7,677 nucleotides of DNA from the NCBI GenBank assembly GCA_031258625.1, contig JAIRMO010000202.1, forward strand, positions 1 to 7,677. Direction: 5' to 3'. Shown here piece after piece: positions 1 to 5,424 of this stretch (its first letter is position 1; each line of letters starts with the position of its first letter). Below the pieces are notes generated by a model. The model saw only the letters and a program-made list of their open reading frames with translations, was not told the origin of the DNA and did no database searches. The position numbers and the translations under genes were made by a program. This DNA comes from Spirochaetaceae bacterium (GTDB lineage: Bacteria > Spirochaetota > Spirochaetia > Treponematales > Breznakiellaceae).

Positions 1-281
1 CCTACCTGACGGTCCGGTACGAAGTCAGCAGATCCACCGGGGAAAAGATTGAGGGTACCTTTATGCCCATGAACGCCAGCGACGGCCCCCACTACGGCGC
101 CAACATCAAATTGCCCGGCGTGGGCGGGCCCGGGACCTACACGGTCCGGTTCCTCATCCAGAACCCCGAAGCCCAGGGGTATGTGCTTCATGTGGATCAG
201 GAAACCGGCGTTCCCGGCAGGTTCTGGGGCGCGCCCCTCGTGGCGGAGTGGACCGTAGACTACGCCGGTCCGGCCTGGTAA
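1..281 (+). CDS. p19: P19/Tp34-family periplasmic iron-transport protein, C-terminal part
   Basis: Only the last 92 codons are present; the frame is open from position 3 and the start lies off the window. P19/Tp34 proteins are immunoglobulin-fold periplasmic proteins or lipoproteins that bind copper/iron and act in ferrous or chelated iron uptake (C. jejuni P19, T. pallidum Tp34, FtrA). Visible family marks are the MPMNASDGPHYGANIK segment, holding the Met and His that correspond to metal ligands in P19, the QGYVLHVD segment with the next ligand His, and the family-typical ending PLVAEWTVDYAG. The protein stops with TAA 91 nt before the ftrD-like gene, from which it is separated by a strong hairpin. 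It is probably co-transcribed with the genes that follow, because this order recurs in P19 iron-uptake loci. Family assignment is confident; the exact metal is unknown. Whether the N-terminus is a lipoprotein signal cannot be seen. Confidence 0.9.
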   Translation, partial: YLTVRYEVSRSTGEKIEGTFMPMNASDGPHYGANIKLPGVGGPGTYTVRFLIQNPEAQGYVLHVDQETGVPGRFWGAPLVAEWTVDYAGPAW

Positions 282-291
282 AGCACGAGTA

Positions 292-358
292 AATAACAGG
301 GGGTGGATAGCGGCGGATTCATCCTCCGGTATCTGTCCTTTGTTATTACTATTTTTTT
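292..358 (+). terminator. Long hairpin plus T7: intra-operon terminator or attenuator
   Basis: Positions 292-317 pair with 322-347 with no bulges: 24 pairs, five of them G-U (299, 300, 303, 304, 305), and two mismatches (310/329 and 314/325), closed by a TTCA loop at 318-321. Seven T residues follow at 352-358, four bases after the stem. In four of the five wobble pairs the G lies in the left arm, and none would pair well in the opposite strand, so the structure is good as plus-strand RNA and weaker as minus-strand RNA. It lies between the p19 stop and the ftrD-like Shine-Dalgarno (365-369), which is left free. This fits partial termination or protection of the p19 mRNA 3' end. The pairing is seen directly; the function is inferred. 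Confidence 0.6.
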
Positions 359-372
359 GAGAAAGAGGAATT

Positions 373-1650
373 ATGCTCAGATACCTCATCCAGGTGATCG
401 AGAACTTCTTGACCACCGGGATATTGATAGCGTTACTGTGGGGTGTATTGGACAAGGAAGGAGGCGAGGCCCGGAAACGCCGGGCCCTCTGGGGTTGCGC
501 CATCGGCGTGGGGGCCGCCCTGGTTCTGGCAGTCCTTCGCCGGACCACCGCCCTTATCAGCCGGGGATTTTTTAACCTCCGGATCCTGTCCTTCGCCATT
601 GTATTCGGCTTGCTTTATATTTTTTTGCTTTGGGGAATACTCCAAAAACCCCTGGGGAAACTCCCTTTTCTACGAAAACGGCCTTCCCTGGCCGAAGCGG
701 TTCCCGGTTATGTCGAGGTCCTGCTCCTGGGGGCCCTGTTGTTTTATATCCTGCCTACTATTTTTCTCTATCCCACGGAATTTGTTCTGGCCGATGAAAG
801 CATATTGACTACCGATTTTCTATTTAAACTTATCGGGTTTACCGCGGGATTACTGGTGGTTATCCTCACCGCCCTGGCTCTTTACAAGGCCGCCCAGGGA
901 GTATCCGGGGGGTTCTTGAAGATCCTCCTCACTATCGCCCTCCTGATTAATATCTGCAATCAAATGGTCGTTATCGTACAGTTCCTCCTTGCCCGGCGGA
1001 TCCTCCCCATGATCCGCTGGGTTTTCAGGTTCATTGTCGCGGCGGTCAATAACAATATTGTTTTTCTTTATGTACTGATGGGAATAAGTTTTTTGCTTCC
1101 CCTGACCTTGTTCATTGCCGGGTTCAGGCATCCGGTGTCGGGGAAAAACCCTGCGGAACGCCGGAAAATCCGGGCCGTCCTTCGGGGAAACCGGCGCTGG
1201 TGCGGGGTGGTGGCGGCGGGATTCATCTTTTCGGTTTTGGCGGTCACGGTCATTAAAACCTACAACGAACGGGGGGTGGAACTGTCCCCGGCGGAACCCA
1301 TGACCATCGCCGGGGAGGAGATCACCATCCCAATTGAACAAATAGAAGATGGCCACCTCCACCGGTTTGCCTATTACGCCTCGGACGGTACGGAGGTACG
1401 GTTCATCGTGATCAGGAAGAACGCGGTGGCCTACGGGGTAGGGCTTGACGCCTGCGACATCTGCGGCCCCACGGGGTATTACGAGCGGAAAAACGAAGTC
1501 ATCTGCCGGCTCTGCGACGTGGTGATGAACATTTCCACCATAGGTTTCAAGGGGGGGTGTAATCCCGTCCCTCTGGCCTACGGTCTCCGTAGCGGGAATA
1601 TGGTGATAGCGATAACAGATCTGGAAAACGAAAAGGGCCGGTTTAAATGA
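373..1650 (+). CDS. FtrD-like (DUF2318) Fe-S-containing membrane protein of P19 iron-uptake system
   Basis: This 425-residue protein has about eight hydrophobic segments in its first 300 residues (roughly 5-26, 36-56, 70-92, 110-134, 150-174, 182-207, 230-252, 275-296), then a soluble C-terminal domain. That domain carries the DUF2318 signature: DGHLHRFAYY near residue 333, then C361-x2-C364-GPTGYY, C378-x2-C381 and GGC396-NPVPL. Five cysteines in this spacing suggest an Fe-S or other metal redox site, probably facing the periplasm. In P19/Ftr-type loci this protein is thought to pass electrons for reduction or handling of iron delivered by P19. The ATG at 373 has a good AGAGGA site (364-369) and opens directly into the first membrane helix. 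A G7 run (1551-1557) lies immediately before the last cysteine codon, in frame here. The next gene starts 25 nt downstream. Family is confident; the electron-transfer role is inferred. Confidence 0.88.
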   Translation: MLRYLIQVIENFLTTGILIALLWGVLDKEGGEARKRRALWGCAIGVGAALVLAVLRRTTALISRGFFNLRILSFAIVFGLLYIFLLWGILQKPLGKLPFLRKRPSLAEAVPGYVEVLLLGALLFYILPTIFLYPTEFVLADESILTTDFLFKLIGFTAGLLVVILTALALYKAAQGVSGGFLKILLTIALLINICNQMVVIVQFLLARRILPMIRWVFRFIVAAVNNNIVFLYVLMGISFLLPLTLFIAGFRHPVSGKNPAERRKIRAVLRGNRRWCGVVAAGFIFSVLAVTVIKTYNERGVELSPAEPMTIAGEEITIPIEQIEDGHLHRFAYYASDGTEVRFIVIRKNAVAYGVGLDACDICGPTGYYERKNEVICRLCDVVMNISTIGFKGGCNPVPLAYGLRSGNMVIAITDLENEKGRFK

Positions 1651-1675
1651 AGGGTAAAATAAATAGGGGGCTTCG

Positions 1676-2959
1676 ATGTTTTGGAGAATGGTAAAGGGAG
1701 CGTTTTTCCGGCAGAAGGGGAAGATGCTCATGGTGGCCTTCACCGTGGCTCTGGGGGCTTCCCTGGCAACGGCCATGCTGAACGTCATGCTGGACGTGGG
1801 GGATAAGGTAAATCAGGAATTAAAAACCTACGGCGCCAATATCAACGTCATTCCCCGGGGAGCTTCCCTTTTGGACGATCTCTACGGGGTAGCGGAAGGT
1901 TCCGGGGTATCGGATAAATATTTAAACGACGGGGAACTGGGGAATATCAAAACCATATTTTGGGCTTTTAATATTGTGGATTTTACCCCCTACCTTAATA
2001 CCCGGGTCAGGCTTAACCGCGGGGAAGGGGAAGTGAAAGCGGTAGGCACCTGGTTCAGCCATCACTTGGAACTCCCCACCGGGGAGGCCTTGGACACGGG
2101 GATGCGGAATATGAAAAACTGGTGGGATGTGGACGGAAGCTGGCTGCGGGACGAGGAGGAGCATACCGCCATGGTGGGAAAGGCCATCGCGGATCAGTAC
2201 CACATCCGGATCGGGGATACCGTCACCCTCCAGGGGCCGGATCAAACCGGGGCATTTACGGTGGCCGGTATCTTTTACGCCGGGGGGGATGAGGACGCGG
2301 AAATCTACCTTCCCCTGGCTGCCGCCCAGAAACTCGCCGGCCGGCCGGGACTGGTGAGCCGGGTGGAGGTGAGCGCCCTTACCACCCCGGACAACGAGCT
2401 TTCCCGCCGGGCCGCCCAGGATCCCCAGGGGCTTTCCATCAAAGAATGGGAAACCTGGTACTGTACCGCCTATGTGAGCGCCATCTGTTATCAGATTGAC
2501 GAGGTGATCACCGGCGCGGTTTCCAAGCCCATCCGGCAGGTGGCGGAATCCGAAGGGGCCATTCTGGAAAAAACCCAGCTTTTGATGCTGCTCATCACCC
2601 TGTTGAGCCTGGCCGGTTCCGCTTTGGGTATATCCAACCTGGTTACCGCCAGCGTGATGGAACGGGCCGCCGAAATAGGGCTGCTCAAGGCGGTGGGGGC
2701 CTATGACGGACCCATCAGCGCCCTGGTCCTCACGGAGATCACCATCACGGGGATCCTGGGGGGCGCCGCCGGGTACTTTGCCGGCCTGGGTTTTGCCCAG
2801 ATCATCGGGCGGTCGGTTTTTGGATCCGCCATCGAAATTAAACCCCTGGTCATTCCCCTGGTGGCGGTACTGGTATTCCTGGTTACCATGGCGGGAAGCA
2901 TCCCCTCCATACGGCTCCTCCTCTCTTTAAGGCCCGCGGAGGTCCTCCATGGACGGTAA
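1676..2959 (+). CDS. FtsX/MacB-type ABC transporter permease, first of pair
   Basis: This 427-residue protein has the FtsX/MacB layout: one N-terminal helix (about 17-39), a large periplasmic domain (about 40-300) and three C-terminal helices (about 302-328, 348-378, 390-412). The periplasmic part contains WWDVDGSWLRDEEE and MVGKAIADQYHIRIGDTV, typical of MacB-type periplasmic core domains. The cytoplasmic loop after helix 2 has ERAAEIGLLKAVGA, the family's ATPase-coupling segment. The ATG at 1676 follows GGGGG (1666-1670) by 5 nt. The only two cysteines in the protein are C263 and C271 (YCTAYVSAICY), just before helix 2 on the periplasmic side, so a disulfide or redox/metal role is possible; H129 and H130 are another candidate metal site. 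The gene order matches Cj1661/Cj1662-type permeases of P19 loci rather than LolCE. What the pair moves, or whether it works as a mechanotransmitter, cannot be told. Confidence 0.87.
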   Translation: MFWRMVKGAFFRQKGKMLMVAFTVALGASLATAMLNVMLDVGDKVNQELKTYGANINVIPRGASLLDDLYGVAEGSGVSDKYLNDGELGNIKTIFWAFNIVDFTPYLNTRVRLNRGEGEVKAVGTWFSHHLELPTGEALDTGMRNMKNWWDVDGSWLRDEEEHTAMVGKAIADQYHIRIGDTVTLQGPDQTGAFTVAGIFYAGGDEDAEIYLPLAAAQKLAGRPGLVSRVEVSALTTPDNELSRRAAQDPQGLSIKEWETWYCTAYVSAICYQIDEVITGAVSKPIRQVAESEGAILEKTQLLMLLITLLSLAGSALGISNLVTASVMERAAEIGLLKAVGAYDGPISALVLTEITITGILGGAAGYFAGLGFAQIIGRSVFGSAIEIKPLVIPLVAVLVFLVTMAGSIPSIRLLLSLRPAEVLHGR

Positions 2960-2974
2960 ACGGGGGGTCCGCCC

Positions 2975-4135
2975 ATGAACAGACAGAAGTTCTACCTCAA
3001 GATGGTGGCCAGTTCCCTCCTCCGCCGGCGGTCCCGGATGATCGTGGCCCTTTTGGCGGTAGCCGTGGGGGCTACCATCCTCTCGGGGCTCATCACGATT
3101 TATTACGATATTCCCCGGCAAATGGGTCAGGAGTTCCGTTCCTATGGGACTAATTTTGTGCTGGTTCCCGCGGGGAACGAAGCCGCTATTAGTATGGACC
3201 GGGTCAGGGAGGCCCTGGCCTACCTCCCGGGAAAGGATCTGGTAGGGGCCGCCCCCTACCGGTACCGGATGGTGAAAATTAACGAACAGCCCTTTATGGC
3301 TGCGGGAACCGAGCTGGAAGAAGCCCGGAAGACCAGCCCCTATTGGCTTGTCCAGGGCCGCTGGCCCGAATCTTCCGGGGAAGCCCTTATCGGTCAGGAA
3401 GTGGCGGATAAGATCCGCCTGCTGCCGGGGAGCGACTTTACCATTAACGGCGCCGGGGAAGGGGGCAGGAAGATCACCGCCCCCGACGGTCTTACCGAGG
3501 GCCGCGGCTTCCGGGTTTCCGGGGTGGTACAGACCGGCGGTACCGAGGAAGCCTTCATCTTTTTATCCCTCCGGGATTTTGACGACATGATGGGGGAGGG
3601 GGGTCAGGTGGATGTGGTGGAGTGCAGCATTTCCGCCTCCGGTGAAGACCTACAGGCTCTGGCCGACCGGATCAGCGCGGAGGTTTCCGGGGTGAGTTCC
3701 CGGCTCGTGAAACGGGTTACCGATTCGGAGGGGGCGGTGTTGACCAAGCTCCGGGCCCTGATCTACCTGGTTACGGTGATCGTCCTCCTCCTCATCATGA
3801 TATGCGTGGCTACCACCATGATGGCGGTGGTTGCGGAACGGCGTAGGGAAATAGGGCTGCGGAAGGCCCTGGGGGCCGCGGATTCCAGCCTTGTTGTGGA
3901 ATTCCTGGGGGAAGGAATTTTCCTGGGCGCTATCGGGGGTATCCTGGGGGCGCTTTTTGGTTTTTTCTTTGCCCAGATGGTGAGTATCAACGTGTTCAGC
4001 CGGTCCATCGGGTTTAAACCCCTGTTAATGCCGGTAACCGTTATCGCGTCGGTCATCATAACCGCTCTGGCCTGTCTTATTCCGGTACGGCGGGCCACCG
4101 ATGTGGACCCCGCCATAGTGTTACGAGGAGAATGA
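2975..4135 (+). CDS. FtsX/MacB-type ABC transporter permease, second of pair
   Basis: This 386-residue protein has the same topology as its neighbour: an N-terminal helix (about 19-42), a periplasmic MacB-like domain (about 43-260) and three C-terminal helices (about 261-287, 309-337, 348-371). The conserved pieces are PYWLVQGRWP and ALIGQEVADKIRLLPGSDF in the periplasmic domain, ERRREIGLRKALGA in the coupling loop, and the end PVRRATDVDPAIVLRGE. It is shorter than the first permease and lacks that protein's CX7C pair, so the two are diverged paralogues that probably form a heterodimer. The start ATG follows a GGGGGG run (2962-2967) by 7 nt and lies 15 nt after the first permease. The stop TGA is one base from the ATPase start, which implies translational coupling. 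Family is confident; the substrate is unknown, with iron-uptake involvement inferred from the operon. Confidence 0.87.
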   Translation: MNRQKFYLKMVASSLLRRRSRMIVALLAVAVGATILSGLITIYYDIPRQMGQEFRSYGTNFVLVPAGNEAAISMDRVREALAYLPGKDLVGAAPYRYRMVKINEQPFMAAGTELEEARKTSPYWLVQGRWPESSGEALIGQEVADKIRLLPGSDFTINGAGEGGRKITAPDGLTEGRGFRVSGVVQTGGTEEAFIFLSLRDFDDMMGEGGQVDVVECSISASGEDLQALADRISAEVSGVSSRLVKRVTDSEGAVLTKLRALIYLVTVIVLLLIMICVATTMMAVVAERRREIGLRKALGAADSSLVVEFLGEGIFLGAIGGILGALFGFFFAQMVSINVFSRSIGFKPLLMPVTVIASVIITALACLIPVRRATDVDPAIVLRGE

Positions 4136-4136
4136 T

Positions 4137-4802
4137 ATGGACCTATTGGAACTCAAGGGGGTTTCCAAGGTATACGGAAGCCTCAAGGCCCTGCAAAACA
4201 TAGACCTTACGGTGAAGCAGGGGGAATGGCTGGCGATCATGGGGCCCTCGGGCTCGGGGAAAACCACCATGATGAACATCATCGGCTGCATGGATAAACC
4301 CAGCTCAGGCTCGGTCTTTTTGGACGGCCGGAATATTTCCCGGGAAAGCGCCAAGAACCTGACCACCCTGCGTCGGGACAAGATCGGCCTCATCTTTCAG
4401 CAGTTCCACCTGGTGAACTACCTTACCGCCCTGGAAAACGTCATGGTGGCCCAGTACTACCACAGTATGCCCGACGAAAAGGAAGCGCTGGAAGCCCTGG
4501 CCCGGGTGGGCCTTGCCGACCGGGCCAAGCATCTGCCCAGCCAGCTTTCCGGGGGAGAGCAGCAGCGGGTTTGCATAGCCCGGGCCCTGATCAACTACCC
4601 CATGCTTATCCTGGCGGACGAACCCACCGGAAACCTGGATGAAACCAACGAAAACATCGTGATCGAAATCTTCAAACAGCTCCACACCGAGGGCAGTACC
4701 ATTATCGTGGTAACCCACGATCCAGAGGTAGCGGAGGACGCGGAGCGGACCGTGGTACTGGAACACGGCCGGGTTGCCCGGATTACCGGAGGTGAAAAAT
4801 GA
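4137..4802 (+). CDS. ABC transporter ATPase, LolD/MacB-type, partner of the two FtsX permeases
   Basis: This 221-residue protein is a complete stand-alone nucleotide-binding subunit of the LolD/MacB/FtsE class. It shows Walker A GPSGSGKT (36-43), Q-loop FQQ (87-89), signature LSGGEQQR (137-144), Walker B LILADEP (157-163) followed by TGNLD, and H-loop TH (193-194), all intact. It would hydrolyse ATP at the cytoplasmic face and drive conformational change of the two FtsX-type permeases encoded just upstream. Its start ATG lies one base after the permease stop and 6 nt after GAGGAG (4125-4130). Its last codons overlap the next gene by ATGA (4799-4802). Sequence alone would also fit LolD or MacB, but no lipoprotein-sorting or MacA/TolC partner is present, and the P19 and FtrD-like neighbours favour the iron-uptake ABC module (Cj1663-like). 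Confidence 0.93.
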   Translation: MDLLELKGVSKVYGSLKALQNIDLTVKQGEWLAIMGPSGSGKTTMMNIIGCMDKPSSGSVFLDGRNISRESAKNLTTLRRDKIGLIFQQFHLVNYLTALENVMVAQYYHSMPDEKEALEALARVGLADRAKHLPSQLSGGEQQRVCIARALINYPMLILADEPTGNLDETNENIVIEIFKQLHTEGSTIIVVTHDPEVAEDAERTVVLEHGRVARITGGEK

Positions 4803-5236
4803 GATACCGGCGGGGTTTGTACTGGGGCGTTTTTTTTACGGTGATCCTGTTGTTTACCGGCTGCGGAAAACCGGTCTACCAGGACGGGGTCTATTCCGGC
4901 AAAAGCGGCGATGACGATACCGGCGCCTGGGGGGAAGTAACCGTTACCATCGCCGGGGGACGGGCCGTTGATTGCCGATTTATTACCCGGCAGAAGGACG
5001 GCGCCGTCAAGGATGAAAACTACGGCAAGGTAAACGGGGAAATCTCCAACCGGGATTTTTACGAAAAGGCCCAGCTTGCGGTCCGGGCTATGGCGCAATA
5101 CGCCCGGCAGTATCAGGAGACCGGCGACGTAAAAAAGGTTGACGCGGTGAGCGGCGCCACCATCGCCTACAACCAGTTTTTGGAAGCCCTGGAAGAAGCC
5201 TTGGATCAGGCAAAAAAAGGAAGCTCCGGAAACTGA
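4799..5236 (+). CDS. FMN-binding-domain lipoprotein, probable covalent flavoprotein
   Basis: This 145-residue protein begins with a basic, hydrophobic lipoprotein signal ending in LLFTGC, so Cys22 would be lipidated and the protein held at a membrane facing the periplasm. The rest (about 28-138) is one FMN-binding domain: YQDGVYSGKSGDDDTGAWGEVTV-type entry strand region, then an amphipathic helix, then DAVSGAT (115-121). That motif is the type recognised by the flavin transferase ApbE, with Thr121 the expected FMN attachment residue. It starts inside the ATPase stop (ATGA overlap) after GGAGGTG (4788-4794), so it is translationally coupled to the transporter. It could be an electron carrier for reducing iron or feeding the FtrD-like Fe-S domain. 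No apbE gene is in the window. Domain and signal are confident; the role is inferred. Confidence 0.85.
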   Translation: MRYRRGLYWGVFFTVILLFTGCGKPVYQDGVYSGKSGDDDTGAWGEVTVTIAGGRAVDCRFITRQKDGAVKDENYGKVNGEISNRDFYEKAQLAVRAMAQYARQYQETGDVKKVDAVSGATIAYNQFLEALEEALDQAKKGSSGN

Positions 5237-5247
5237 AGCTTTCAGTT
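5231..5247 (+). repeat. Small perfect inverted repeat over the operon's last stop codon
   Basis: AACTGAA (5231-5237) and TTCAGTT (5241-5247) are perfect inverted copies with a 3-nt centre; the left arm contains the TGA stop of the FMN-binding lipoprotein gene. It is A/T-rich and is not followed by a T run (GGAAAATCCCCC comes next), so it is a poor intrinsic terminator. It may help define the mRNA 3' end or may be chance. Confidence 0.35.
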
Positions 5248-5424
5248 GGAAAATCCCCCACCGAGGGTACGTTTCTTGATAACTTCCTCTATTTCTTTTA
5301 CAAAACGCTCTTGCTAATGTTAACTAGATAAAAGTATACGAACCGGAGTATGTTTACAGAAAATAGGGGGATGAAGGTAGTCGGCGGACAAAATCATAGG
5401 GGGAGGCATCCTTTTGACTCCCTT
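5237..5424. other. Convergent intergenic region, AT-richer, no gene seen
   Basis: This is the 188-nt gap between the stops of the plus-strand operon and the minus-strand receptor. The middle (about 5271-5370) is clearly richer in A/T than the flanking genes. No open frame of useful length and no RNA gene is recognisable. Apart from the two weak hairpins listed separately, nothing resembles a good terminator for either transcript. Confidence 0.6.
5401..5422 (-). terminator. Weak candidate terminator downstream of TonB receptor gene
   Basis: Just past the receptor stop, CTCCC (5418-5422) and GGGAG (5401-5405) can pair, with two more inner pairs after a mismatch. Read on the minus strand, the stem is followed after about ten bases by ATTTTG and not by a proper T run. 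The placement fits a terminator for the receptor gene but the structure is short. Confidence 0.27.

Noticed and set aside
303..808. Alternative plus-strand frames overlapping the start of the ftrD-like gene
   Set aside because: They are out of frame with the eight-helix protein, have no ribosome site and have shadow-like composition.
850..1788. 312-codon open frame on the minus strand opposite the ftrD-like gene
   Set aside because: It lies wholly antisense to a well-supported membrane protein and the start of a permease, is rich in Pro/His/Gly/Arg as expected for a shadow frame in GC-rich DNA, and shows no domain.
4137..4802. Reading the ABC module as LolCDE lipoprotein export or MacAB efflux
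   Set aside because: The ATPase motifs alone would fit, but there is no MacA/TolC partner and the ABC genes are embedded between FtrD-like and FMN-binding genes in the order of P19 loci.
4305..5098. Minus-strand open frames opposite the ATPase and lipoprotein genes
   Set aside because: They mirror strongly conserved plus-strand genes and have no recognisable motif or ribosome site.
5249..5270. CCC/GGG hairpin after the operon as an intrinsic terminator
   Set aside because: Only three to four pairs can form and no T run follows in the plus direction; the minus direction has only a short T stretch.
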